NCBI GenBank assembly: GCA_012961165.1
Contig: DTZW01000010.1
Coordinates: forward strand, 1 to 48,998
Source: Gammaproteobacteria bacterium
GTDB taxonomy: Bacteria > Pseudomonadota > Gammaproteobacteria > Pseudomonadales > Azotimanducaceae
Direction: 5' to 3'
DNA: 48,998 nt
The notes beneath the pieces were generated by a model that was given only the letters and a program-made list of their open reading frames with translations, was not told the DNA's origin and made no database searches. Of this stretch, positions 17,838 to 26,123 are shown piece after piece. Both the position numbers and the translations under genes were made by a program. Within the stretch, counting starts at the first letter, position 1; each line of letters starts with the position of its first letter.

Positions 17838-17999
17838 CTTGGCTCCAGCAATTATTGAGTGATCAATTTCGCACATCCGGCAAGTCGGATCGACCCATTT
17901 CATCTAAATTCAAGACCGCCTCATTCACCTGGTCTGACAATCAGTTTGCAGGCTTATGAGCCTGCCTGTATGTTAAGTCGTTTTACGCAGACGTTATCA

Positions 18000-18836
18000 A
18001 TGACTGACTTTGTCCCCGAAGAGGTTCCCGTTAGACTCGCGGCGACGGTCATGCTGATCGATGATCGGCCTGATCTTCAGGTCTTCATGATGGAGCGACA
18101 TGCCAATACAGTCTTCGCCGGCGGGATGTGGGTGTTTCCGGGCGGCGCCGTAGACCATCAGGACGACGACAGCTACTTTTCAGGTATCGCGACCCATCGA
18201 ACAGACAACGATGCCTCAGAATTAATGAACCTCGAAAACGGTGGCCTTGCTTATTACATGGCAGCCATACGGGAAACCTTCGAAGAAGCTGGCGTATTAC
18301 TCGCGCTGCACCAGGAAGACGAGTCTCCGCTTAATATCGCAGAGGCTTCCACAGCCAGATTCCAGCAATACCGGGATCAACTTAACGCCGGAGAAATAGA
18401 ACTCAAGACAATCCTCGAAAAAGAATCCTTGATGGCCGATATTAGTAAAATGCACTACATCGCAAGATGGGTTACCCCTTTAGGCTCGCCGCGGCGGTTT
18501 GATGCCCGCTTTTTTATCGCCCGGATACCCAGCCTTCAAATCCCGATCCATGACGATGGGGAGCTGGTGAACTCGGTCTGGATGTCTCCCCGTGAAGTCA
18601 TTGAAAAAGCAGCAACCGATGAGATGGTGTTGATGTCTCCGACGCTTCGAATGGTGAAGTCGCTGGCCGAATTCGATTCAGCGGACCAGGTTATAGCATC
18701 AGCCTCATCAAACCCAGAGGACCATCGTGTGCGGGTCCACAAAGACTCCGGCATCATCGTGCTGCCAGGCGAAGCCGGATACAGCGACGCACTCACCGAC
18801 GTCGAATCCGGCTGGATGCGCCTGCGGCGTACCTAA
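18000..18836 (+). CDS. NUDT19-like Nudix hydrolase
   Basis: A 278-residue Nudix protein. The motif is split, as in eukaryotic NUDT19: MWVFPGGAVD at 43-52, then an insert of about 40 residues, then AAIRETFEEAGVLL at 88-101 with the metal-binding REXXEE. NUDT19/NUDT7-type enzymes hydrolyse CoA or acyl-CoA diphosphate bonds, which would fit the CoA-rich neighbourhood, but this is inference. I chose ATG 18000 (MTDFVPEEVPVRLAATVMLI); an ATG ten codons upstream is possible. The 3' end, including the stop codon, has been copied in tandem four more times downstream. Confidence 0.82.
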   Translation: MTDFVPEEVPVRLAATVMLIDDRPDLQVFMMERHANTVFAGGMWVFPGGAVDHQDDDSYFSGIATHRTDNDASELMNLENGGLAYYMAAIRETFEEAGVLLALHQEDESPLNIAEASTARFQQYRDQLNAGEIELKTILEKESLMADISKMHYIARWVTPLGSPRRFDARFFIARIPSLQIPIHDDGELVNSVWMSPREVIEKAATDEMVLMSPTLRMVKSLAEFDSADQVIASASSNPEDHRVRVHKDSGIIVLPGEAGYSDALTDVESGWMRLRRT

Positions 18837-18921
18837 TCAAGCGCCTGCGGCGTACCTAATTAAACCTGCGGCGTACCTAATTAAACCTGCGGCGTACCTA
18901 ATTAAACCTGCGGCGTACCTA
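18821..18921. repeat. Tandem copies of a gene 3' end including its stop codon (21-bp unit, 5 copies)
   Basis: CCTGCGGCGTACCTA recurs at 18821, 18844, 18865, 18886 and 18907, spaced 23, 21, 21 and 21 bases apart. The first copy is the true end of the Nudix gene (Leu-Arg-Arg-Thr-stop). Spacer bases read ATTAAA between later copies, so stop triplets occur in more than one frame. Confidence 0.97.
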
Positions 18922-18955
18922 GCAGATTTAACTCCCTCCGTCCCCTTTAAAAAAT

Positions 18956-19873
18956 TCACTCAAAGTCGTTCTCGAGGCGGGTAAGCCAATAGTCGGCATC
19001 AAAAGACTCATTACCCAGCAGGTAGCGCCAGAACTTGATTCTATTGATGTACTCCAGACGACTGGTGTCGAACTCAAACCAGGGTTCCGATTCAGTCAGG
19101 ATCGAATGAATATGATCAGTGGTCCTTTCGTTACCAACCCAAAATATAGGCCTCTGCTGAAGGTGATCATCAGGAAGATCTGACAAATCCCAAAGGCGCA
19201 CCTGCTTTTCAGTCGGGCACAGCCTGATCTTGAACATATACCGCAATTTGTCACTACGGTTAGCACCGCCGCCATGCCAGATGCCCATATGCATAATCAG
19301 CAATGTACCTGCGGGACAGACAACATGTTGCTGACCGAGGATGTTCTGGTATCGACCAATACTCGCTTCACTCACACGGCGTAGATGGGACCCGGGAATG
19401 AACCGCGTCCCCCCCATCTCTACAGTGACTTCATGTGGGAAATACATTAATTGGATATCGAAGGCACGCCGCGGGTCGATGGTAGAATCCTGGTGCGTAT
19501 GCTGCGCTACCGGCGCTTCACGCTCGTAATAGGTTAGTGGGAAAGTGATATGCAGGAAATGATGGTCCAGCACTGGCTTGCTCCCAACCAAAGACTCAAC
19601 CGCTCCGGTGACGACAGGAAGTGCCATTAACTGTGAGATGGCACTTTCCGCCGGGTATGCGTTCGCGAGAGATATCCCCGCAGGCACGACAGGTACAGAC
19701 CCAAGCTGCATGATGCTGCCGTAATGCGCCTCCGGTGATGCAACGTCTCCTTCTGTTACATCTCCGAGCTCTGCCAGGAACTGTTGATTGATCTCTTCCG
19801 GAACCACGCCATCAAACCGGAGAAAGCCCCGGGCAGCAAAAGTCGCCATCTGTTTAGAATTGAGCAAAGTCAC
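18956..19873 (-). CDS. Phytanoyl-CoA dioxygenase (PhyH) family protein
   Basis: A 305-residue Fe(II)/2-oxoglutarate oxygenase. The facial triad is visible as His127-Gln-Asp129 in HTHQDS and His200 in MGIWHGGGANRSDKLRYMF, with Arg206 or Arg211 available to bind 2-oxoglutarate. The MGGTRFIPGSH segment is typical of PhyH proteins. The family hydroxylates acyl-CoAs and many natural products, so the substrate is unknown. The GTG start has an excellent GGAGGA six bases upstream and overlaps the stop of the 92-aa gene by four bases (GTGA), indicating coupling. Confidence 0.88.
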   Translation of the reverse strand: MTLLNSKQMATFAARGFLRFDGVVPEEINQQFLAELGDVTEGDVASPEAHYGSIMQLGSVPVVPAGISLANAYPAESAISQLMALPVVTGAVESLVGSKPVLDHHFLHITFPLTYYEREAPVAQHTHQDSTIDPRRAFDIQLMYFPHEVTVEMGGTRFIPGSHLRRVSEASIGRYQNILGQQHVVCPAGTLLIMHMGIWHGGGANRSDKLRYMFKIRLCPTEKQVRLWDLSDLPDDHLQQRPIFWVGNERTTDHIHSILTESEPWFEFDTSRLEYINRIKFWRYLLGNESFDADYWLTRLENDFE

Positions 19874-20148
19874 GAATCATCCTCCACAAGTTTTTCAAAG
19901 AAGAATTCGTACTTCAGGTAGTCAGTCTGGAATTCCGAGCCCTGCTCATGCGTCACAAGGGGGCTGGCCTGAATTAGTCGCCAACCATCGCGAAGCGCAT
20001 GGAGACCGGTCTTATAGGGCACCTCGGCCTGATCCCCAGACATATGACTGTTTTTACCGGTGCCATCGTAAAAGGCCCACGCGACCACACCGGTGTCCAG
20101 CGCTGAGCTTTTCAGGTACAACACCATGACCTGTTGTCGAATTGACAT
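19870..20148 (-). CDS. 92-residue protein of unknown function, coupled to PhyH gene
   Basis: A soluble 92-residue protein without signal peptide or membrane segment. Its reading (VVAWAFYDGTGKNSHMSGDQ, then VPYKTGLHALRDGWRLIQAS and YLKYEFFFEKL) is dense in aromatic residues and looks like a compact alpha/beta domain, not a random frame. I do not recognise a family. Because it is upstream of and overlaps the PhyH start, it may be a partner, regulator or small accessory of that oxygenase. Confidence 0.7.
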   Translation of the reverse strand: MSIRQQVMVLYLKSSALDTGVVAWAFYDGTGKNSHMSGDQAEVPYKTGLHALRDGWRLIQASPLVTHEQGSEFQTDYLKYEFFFEKLVEDDS

Positions 20149-20333
20149 TCGTGATACCCATTAAAAAACCTAACCATATCATTGATTTAGCGCAGGAACG
20201 GGCTTCACGCCATCTTCGCTTAATTCAAGACCTGACACTTATTGATTGAAAATGGAGAAAATCATGAATATAATGGAGATTATTCCATATTGTGCAATGC
20301 ATCACCATGACGAGACGGGACCAGATTACCAGA

Positions 20334-21245
20334 ATGGCAAGAACAGACCTGATCATGTTGGGCGCTCTGGCGCTTTCAATATCAGCATCAGCGCTGGCTC
20401 CTGGTGTCCGCAATTCATCTGAATCAATGGTTTACGCCTCTCCTGCACAACCGGTCGATACCTTATCAACTAATCAGGTGGTCATCACCGATCAGGTGGA
20501 CATCACCGAAGTTTCAAACATCGCATCCGAAATCCTGCCGAGCTCGGAGGTAGAAAGTAGATCCTACCCATCCAAACTGCCTGATTTTTCTGCCATCAAC
20601 GATGTCAGGACCAAAAAGCAGATGTTTTTCAGCTACATGTTGCCAAAGATCCGCCAGGCAAACGACAAGATACTCGCCAACCGTCGTCTGCTGATGATGA
20701 TCCGCGACGATCTCACCACAGGCGATGTACTTGACGAGGACGATATCCAGTTTGTCGGCTCGTTAAAGGCTCGCTACAGGATCAGGCAACAAACCAGCCT
20801 GCGCTCGACCGTTGACGATCTGTTGATCAGGGTAGACGTGGTTCCCGAGTCCCTGGTACTTGCACAGGCAGCCAACGAGTCCGGCTGGGGGACGTCAAGG
20901 TTTGCCAGACAGGCAAACAACCTGTTCGGCGTCTGGTGCTTCAGCAAAGGCTGCGGACTAACGCCAAAAAATCGCGACGAGGGTCTCAATCACGAGGTGG
21001 CAAAGTACGAGTCGGTCCAGGAAGGTATCATTGCCTACGTTCACACCATTAATACCAACCCGGCATATATCCACTTGAGGCGTATTCGGGCGACCACACG
21101 ATCAGAAGAACAACACTTCAGCGGACACGCCCTTGCAGAAGGGCTCCTGAAATACTCCAGTCGAGGCATCGACTATGTTCGTGAAATTCAACAGCTGATC
21201 AGGGTAAACGATCTGCAGAAATATACCCTTCCACTACAGGCGTAG
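20334..21245 (+). CDS. Bax-like glucosaminidase-domain protein
   Basis: A 303-residue exported protein with a signal-like N-terminus (MARTDLIMLGALALSISASA). From about 165 it carries the lysozyme-fold glucosaminidase domain seen in E. coli Bax: VLAQAANESGWGTSRFARQ with catalytic-type Glu182, NNLFGVWCFSKGCG, VAKYESVQEGIIAYVHTINT and YSSRGIDYVREIQQLI. The family is thought to cleave peptidoglycan glycan strands in the periplasm. Upstream ATGs at 20292 and 20307 are in frame and none of the three has a good ribosome binding site, so the start is uncertain. An 8-base gap separates it from the next gene. Confidence 0.82.
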   Translation: MARTDLIMLGALALSISASALAPGVRNSSESMVYASPAQPVDTLSTNQVVITDQVDITEVSNIASEILPSSEVESRSYPSKLPDFSAINDVRTKKQMFFSYMLPKIRQANDKILANRRLLMMIRDDLTTGDVLDEDDIQFVGSLKARYRIRQQTSLRSTVDDLLIRVDVVPESLVLAQAANESGWGTSRFARQANNLFGVWCFSKGCGLTPKNRDEGLNHEVAKYESVQEGIIAYVHTINTNPAYIHLRRIRATTRSEEQHFSGHALAEGLLKYSSRGIDYVREIQQLIRVNDLQKYTLPLQA

Positions 21246-21253
21246 AGCCCTTC

Positions 21254-21859
21254 TTGCTGTACCACGTTTATCATATCAAGGATCTTTCCAGGCCTGGTTC
21301 GGCGCATCTCGTCAAACTGGCAAACGACGATATAACCAAACAGATACAAGCCGCGGGCCATGGGGTTTTCGGTATCTTTGCCTCACTGTTTGGCCTGGCC
21401 AGCAACGAAATTTACCTCGTGACCTTTGGCAAAACACAGACATCACTCTCATTCCCTGATGACGTGCAACTTCTCTCTAGCCATTTATTTAACCCCACTC
21501 TCCGGCCACTGGATCATCAACCCAGAACAAGACCGGGCGTCTATGTCTTTCGATGGTTCAGTGTTTTGCCTGACGCTGTCGATGAAATTATCCAACTTTC
21601 CTACAACGCCTGGCCAACTTTCGAGGGGAGTTTTGAAACAGAAGTACAGGGGCTTTTCGTTGAGGCAACCGGACAACCTTCAGAAATGCTACTGATCACC
21701 TGGTACAAAAACTTGAGCGTCTGGGAAGAATCGAGGCACCCACCTGAAGATGCTCGGGAGAGTTTTCTGCGAAGGCATCAGCTCACCTTGAACGCCAAAC
21801 CCATCGCAACCATGCTCAATATGCCTGAAAGTCAGAGCCAACTGGTATCACACTCTTAG
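21254..21859 (+). CDS. NIPSNAP-like protein (tandem ferredoxin-like barrels)
   Basis: A 201-residue protein of two alpha/beta repeats. The second repeat, PGVYVFRWFSVLPDAVDEII followed by LSYNAWPTFEGSF and EVQGLFVEATG, matches the NIPSNAP dimeric barrel pattern. The first (YHVYHIKDLSRPGSAHLVKL) is a diverged copy. These proteins often accompany catabolic oxidoreductases, without a defined reaction. TTG is the only standard start available, eight bases after the Bax-like gene, so it may depend on translation of that gene. Its last four bases overlap the convergent Nudix gene. Confidence 0.6.
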   Translation: MLYHVYHIKDLSRPGSAHLVKLANDDITKQIQAAGHGVFGIFASLFGLASNEIYLVTFGKTQTSLSFPDDVQLLSSHLFNPTLRPLDHQPRTRPGVYVFRWFSVLPDAVDEIIQLSYNAWPTFEGSFETEVQGLFVEATGQPSEMLLITWYKNLSVWEESRHPPEDARESFLRRHQLTLNAKPIATMLNMPESQSQLVSHS

Positions 21860-22404
21860 GAGGCGTCCAGGTAGAGCAACCGCCACAGGGTCGCCGCGAC
21901 AAGCGCATGATCAATGGCGCCACTTTGCAAAAGTTCAGGCAGGTCTTTCATCGGAACCAGCTCAACTTCGGTGTGTTCCGTCGAAGTGTTGGCTATTTCA
22001 CCGATCGCTTCGCACTGCCTTGCGACATAAGTATGAAGCTTGTTGGAGAACAGTGCCGGATTTGGGTTCAGCACGCCAAGTGACTCAACGCTGCCTGCCT
22101 GATAAGCAGATTCCTCCAGGCATTCACGAACCGCAGCCACCTGAGGGTCCTCACCTGGATCGACCATACCTCCTGGGATTTCCAACGATATCCCTTCGCT
22201 GCCATGGCGAAATTGGCGAACAAAAACAACTTCATCATCCACGGTAATCGGCACTATATTGACCCAATCCGCCGTATCAATAAAAAAGAAATTATGTTCA
22301 TTTCCCATTCGCGGACAAATCGAAGTCGACTCATTGACAGTAAACACCCGGCAGTCAACAAGCTTCCTGCTAGCCTTTCTTATCCAGGGACGTATTTCAC
22401 TCAT
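21856..22404 (-). CDS. Nudix hydrolase (ADP-ribose pyrophosphatase-like)
   Basis: A 182-residue Nudix protein. The box reads GGMVDPGEDPQVAAVRECLE followed by ES at 78-99, with the conserved REXXEE acidic residues. The position after EEx that is usually Gly is Ala (EESAYQAG). The N-terminal strands (VFTVNESTS and DWVNIVPITVDDEVVFVRQF) resemble NudF-type ADP-ribose pyrophosphatases. Its ATG directly follows the stop codon of the enoyl-CoA hydratase gene with no gap, with AAGGGT upstream, making it the third gene of a leftward operon. Confidence 0.85.
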   Translation of the reverse strand: MSEIRPWIRKASRKLVDCRVFTVNESTSICPRMGNEHNFFFIDTADWVNIVPITVDDEVVFVRQFRHGSEGISLEIPGGMVDPGEDPQVAAVRECLEESAYQAGSVESLGVLNPNPALFSNKLHTYVARQCEAIGEIANTSTEHTEVELVPMKDLPELLQSGAIDHALVAATLWRLLYLDAS

Positions 22405-23190
22405 TTAATTACCCTTGAAGTTAGGCGTACGTCGTTCAAGAAAGGACGCGACACCTTCCTTGTGATCTTCAGACTTAAAACACTCCGCCAGTGCCTTGGT
22501 GTGGTTAACCATGTGCTCACCGACATTCGAACCCAGCCCTTCGTAAACCAATGCCTTAATACGCTGGTGGGAAAAGGGCGAACCCTTCAAAATTGCATCC
22601 GTGAGTTGCCTTGTTTTGCCCTCGAGCTCTTCCGACTCAAAAACGCCGGAAATAAATTTAAGTTCATGCGCTTCCCCGGCTGAAATAAACTCACCGGAAT
22701 ACAGCAACCACAGCGCCTGCGAGGTTCCAATAAGTCTTGGCAACAACCAGCTCCCGGCGCCGGTATCAGGAACCAACCCTCGATGGGAAAAGTTCCAGGC
22801 AAAGCGAGCCCGGTTTGAGGCGATCCTGATATCACACTGGGATGCGAATTCAGCCCCCATACCTACTGCAGGACCATCAACAACACCAATCACGGGTTTA
22901 GGGCACTCAATGATAGGCCACCATTTACCTCTCTCCTCTGCGGAGCCGCGAAGACCTCGCTTTTCCCCTGGTATGGAAGACAGGTCTGACAGGTCAGTTC
23001 CTGCACAGAAAGCCCCGCCCGTTCCTTTCAGGACCACCACACGCGCGTCGTCATCTTCACCGGCCCGGGAAAATGCTGCGATAAAGTCGCCTAGCATCGC
23101 AAAGCTCATTGCATTCTTTTTCTCGGGGCGATTCATCGTAATGGTACAAACCCCATCAGCGACGTCATACAAAATCCACTCACTCATCAT
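22405..23190 (-). CDS. Enoyl-CoA hydratase/isomerase family protein
   Basis: A 261-residue crotonase-fold protein. Oxyanion-hole segments are GGAFCAGTDLSDL and GPAVGMGAEFASQCDIRIAS, and the FSHRGLVPDTGAGSWLLPRL block follows. Asp stands where hydratases often carry the second catalytic Glu, as in isomerase- or hydrolase-like crotonases, so the exact reaction (hydration, isomerisation or thioester hydrolysis) is open. The ATG at 23190 overlaps the SDR stop (TGATG); a second ATG at 23187 is equally possible. Confidence 0.88.
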   Translation of the reverse strand: MMSEWILYDVADGVCTITMNRPEKKNAMSFAMLGDFIAAFSRAGEDDDARVVVLKGTGGAFCAGTDLSDLSSIPGEKRGLRGSAEERGKWWPIIECPKPVIGVVDGPAVGMGAEFASQCDIRIASNRARFAWNFSHRGLVPDTGAGSWLLPRLIGTSQALWLLYSGEFISAGEAHELKFISGVFESEELEGKTRQLTDAILKGSPFSHQRIKALVYEGLGSNVGEHMVNHTKALAECFKSEDHKEGVASFLERRTPNFKGN

Positions 23191-23891
23191 CAACTCAATC
23201 CATCAACTGGTATTGCGGCACCGTGCACTGCAACCGCAGCGTCAGATGCCAGAAACCCTATCACACTGGCCAGCTGTGACGGGGGAACCCAAGTGCTGTG
23301 GTCCGCTTCAGGCATGTCTTCCCTGTTCCTGGGTGTATCAATCGTGCCCGGCATAATGCAATTGACATTAATCTGCTGCTCTCGCAATTCAGCGGCCATG
23401 GCTTCAGTGAGTCTCATCACCGCGGCCTTTGACGCTGTGTAAGCGCCCATATTCGCAAAACCCTGGGTGGCTGCCTTTGCAGCAATGTTGACTATTTTGC
23501 CACTACCCTGCTGTTGCATTTGAGGTACAACTACACTGCTTGTGTTCACGATAGAGCGGGTGTTGAGGTTAAACAAAAAGTCCCAGGTCGCATCTGAGGT
23601 CTCGTGAACCGCCTCACCCATTAAAAACCCTCCGGCAACATTACACAGGACATCAATTTGTCCCAGATCATCAATGACCTTTGACAGTACCAGCTGACAA
23701 CTATCCCGACTGGTCAGATCGACTTTCTGGTATTGATGCATGGAATCTTTCACAGGAAAGGCAGAATCCAGCAACTCACGACTGTAGTCCAGAGCAACGA
23801 CCCGCGCACCACTGTTCGCGAAATACTCAAATACGGCACGACCTAACGCGCCTGCGGCCCCAGTGACCACCACAACCTTACCTGCAAACAC
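23190..23891 (-). CDS. Short-chain dehydrogenase/reductase family protein lacking the usual catalytic Ser
   Basis: A 233-residue SDR with the cofactor motif TGAAGALG at 10-17, the NVAGG strand-4 motif and active-site YTASK. The catalytic Ser normally 13 residues before the Tyr is Ala here (NIAAKAATQG), as in a subset of SDRs whose activity is altered. It probably binds NAD(P)H and may still act on a hydroxyacyl or ketone substrate. The GTG start has GGAG eight bases upstream and a perfect TATAAT lies about 40 bases upstream. It leads an operon with the crotonase and Nudix genes. Confidence 0.85.
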   Translation of the reverse strand: MFAGKVVVVTGAAGALGRAVFEYFANSGARVVALDYSRELLDSAFPVKDSMHQYQKVDLTSRDSCQLVLSKVIDDLGQIDVLCNVAGGFLMGEAVHETSDATWDFLFNLNTRSIVNTSSVVVPQMQQQGSGKIVNIAAKAATQGFANMGAYTASKAAVMRLTEAMAAELREQQINVNCIMPGTIDTPRNREDMPEADHSTWVPPSQLASVIGFLASDAAVAVHGAAIPVDGLS

Positions 23892-23930
23892 GGCTTACTC
23901 CATTTTGTTGAATAATCAGCATTATAACGA

Positions 23931-23936
23931 GTTCTT
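23931..23936 (-). promoter_or_regulatory. -10 element of the SDR operon promoter
   Basis: A perfect TATAAT on the minus strand lies 40 bases upstream of the GTG start at 23891. No clear -35 matches at 16-18 bases spacing, so an activator may be needed. Confidence 0.4.
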
Positions 23937-23942
23937 CCATAT

Positions 23943-23971
23943 TTGACCTGTGCGTTACGAGCCTTTACGGT
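23943..23971 (+). promoter_or_regulatory. Candidate promoter for the molybdopterin oxidoreductase
   Basis: TTGACC (23943-23948) and TACGGT (23966-23971) are spaced by 17 bases. The -10 is weak. It faces away from the SDR promoter, the two -10/-35 regions being within 40 bases of each other. Confidence 0.25.
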
Positions 23972-24000
23972 AAGGCTTGCCTCTTTAAGCTGGAAACACC

Positions 24001-26112
24001 GTGGAATCAGTCAAAACATTTTGCCGGGTATGCGAACCCTCATGTGGACTTGTCGCAGAAGTCGATAACAATGAAATCGTTTCCCTGAAGCCGGATAAGT
24101 CACACCCGGTAACCAAAGGTTTTGCATGCCACAAAGGAATCGCCACGCTGGAGATTCACAAGGACCCCGACAGGCTGAATTATCCTGCACGCCGATCGCC
24201 TGAGGGCGATCTTGAGCGAGTCACCTGGGATACTGCAACCAGTGAAATTGCGGTACGAATCGCTGCATTGAAACAAAAGTACGGTCCTGGATCAGTTGCC
24301 TCCTATACAGGCAACCCGCTGGCATTTAACTCACTGGCAGGACCTGCTATCGGTTCGTTTTTGCTTAACAATGAAGTTCGCCGAAATTTTTCCTCCGGGA
24401 CCCAGGACTGCGCCAATAAATTCGCTGCCTCAGAAGCCGTATTTGGATCCAGCACCATCCACCCCATACCCGACATCGATAACACTGATTTCCTGCTTAT
24501 CTTTGGCGCAAACCCCCGGGTTTCCCACATGAGCTTCATCTCTATTGCCGACCCAATGGAGAGCCTGCGAGCCGCCTCAAAAAGAGGTGCCGACATTCGT
24601 TTTGTCGACCCTCGCCACAACGAATCGATTAAAGGGATCGGGACCCATGTACCCGTAAAGCCGGATACAGATGTTTACCTGATGGCGGCTATTCTGCACC
24701 ACCTGTTTGACCAGGACATGGTCAAACACGAGTACATTCAGGATCACGCAGATCACATAGAAGGACTCCGGTCTTTCATCGCTGAGTACAGCCCGCAGCA
24801 GGTTGCCAGTGTTGTTGGCGTCAGCGCGCAATCGATAGCGGCGTTGGCGGATGACATCGGCGCGGCAAAAAGCGCTGCCTTCTACATGTCCACCGGCGTC
24901 AACATGGGTCGGCAGGGCTCGCTCGCCTACTGGCTGCTTTTTATGCTTAGTGTCGTAACAGGCAATCTGGACAAGCCGGGCGGAAACGTTTACTCGCGTG
25001 GCTTTTATCCAGCAGCAAAAGCCGGGCGGATGCAGGGTGAAGTTAAATATGAGCCAACCCCACTCGGTGATGTGCGAAGAATTCGTGGTTCGCTACCCGG
25101 GAACCTTATGGCAGATATGATTCTTGGCGAAGATAACCCGATCAAGGGGCTCATCGTGATCTCTGGTAATCCGATTCTTTCAATGGGTTCCGGGGAAAAA
25201 CTCCAAAGGGCATTCGAGCAGCTCGAATTCGTGATGGTGATTGATATCTATCCTTCTGCAACCTCTGAATACGCTGACTATGTTCTCCCGGCAACCGATA
25301 TGTTTGAACGCGCAGACATCAACATCTGCGGCCTGGGGCTGCAGAAAGAACCTTTCATCCAGTACACAGATTTCATTGTACCGCCCAAGGCAGAAAGGCG
25401 ACCTGAATGGTGGATTCTGCGGCAGATTGAACTGGCCCAGGGTTTCGCAACTGAAAATCGAGAGCTAGACGACTACCAGGGTGCCATCGATGAACTCGGA
25501 TTGTTCAGCCGATTTGATCATATGTTGCGACAATCTAACCTCAGCATCGATGACGTCAGGTCCTCAGGCACTGTGGTACTGAACCCGGTCGCGCCGGGCA
25601 AATTTTTCAGCAACGTTATTCAGACTGAAAGCTCTCGTGTGGACTGTATGCCCGCGTCTTTCGATGAGGCCATTGGCCGATGCCGGGAACTATTCGATGA
25701 ACTCGGCCGCGAACCTGAAGATCAGCTCAAAATGATTTCCCGGCGCACCAATTACATGATCAACAGCTGGTTTCACAATGTACCGTCTCTTAAGAGGCCA
25801 AAACACCAGAATAACCCGCTATATGTTCACCCGGATGATGCCAGGGCGAGAAACCTGGGCGAGGGTTCCACTGTGACGGTGAGAAATGAGTTTGGGGAAA
25901 TCAAAACGGTGGTTGCCCTGGACGAGTCTCTCAAACCAGGAACAGTTGCTATTACCCACGGCTGGGGTTACCCAGGGAAAACCATGAAGACAGCAGCAAA
26001 ATTTGCAGGTTCAAACGCTAACAACCTGTTGCCAACTGGCCCAGGGTCGTTCGAAAAGATCAGCAATCAGTCATTTATGACGGGCATAAAAGTTGAAGTT
26101 GAAGCAGCCTGA
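24001..26112 (+). CDS. Molybdopterin-dependent oxidoreductase with [4Fe-4S] site
   Basis: A 703-residue protein of the DMSO-reductase/formate-dehydrogenase superfamily. The N-terminal iron-sulfur motif is CX2CX3CX27C (Cys8, 11, 15, 43). The bis-MGD-binding core contains FGANPRVSHMSF, FVDPRHNE and GNLDKPGGNVYSRGF, and the C-terminal dinucleotide-binding domain (NNPLYVHPDDARARNLGEGS) is complete. A Cys in SSGTQDCANKFAAS lies where the Mo ligand is expected, but this needs a structure-based alignment. No twin-arginine signal is present, so it is probably cytoplasmic. There is no partner subunit nearby. Substrate is unknown. The start is GTG. Confidence 0.88.
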   Translation: MESVKTFCRVCEPSCGLVAEVDNNEIVSLKPDKSHPVTKGFACHKGIATLEIHKDPDRLNYPARRSPEGDLERVTWDTATSEIAVRIAALKQKYGPGSVASYTGNPLAFNSLAGPAIGSFLLNNEVRRNFSSGTQDCANKFAASEAVFGSSTIHPIPDIDNTDFLLIFGANPRVSHMSFISIADPMESLRAASKRGADIRFVDPRHNESIKGIGTHVPVKPDTDVYLMAAILHHLFDQDMVKHEYIQDHADHIEGLRSFIAEYSPQQVASVVGVSAQSIAALADDIGAAKSAAFYMSTGVNMGRQGSLAYWLLFMLSVVTGNLDKPGGNVYSRGFYPAAKAGRMQGEVKYEPTPLGDVRRIRGSLPGNLMADMILGEDNPIKGLIVISGNPILSMGSGEKLQRAFEQLEFVMVIDIYPSATSEYADYVLPATDMFERADINICGLGLQKEPFIQYTDFIVPPKAERRPEWWILRQIELAQGFATENRELDDYQGAIDELGLFSRFDHMLRQSNLSIDDVRSSGTVVLNPVAPGKFFSNVIQTESSRVDCMPASFDEAIGRCRELFDELGREPEDQLKMISRRTNYMINSWFHNVPSLKRPKHQNNPLYVHPDDARARNLGEGSTVTVRNEFGEIKTVVALDESLKPGTVAITHGWGYPGKTMKTAAKFAGSNANNLLPTGPGSFEKISNQSFMTGIKVEVEAA

Positions 26113-26123
26113 TCAAAACCAGG

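Noticed and set aside
18821-18921. Regular repeats that might be a CRISPR array (also at 10664 and 28642)
   Set aside because: Units are directly adjacent or share the same few spacer bases; there are no unique spacers of 30 or so bases and no cas genes.
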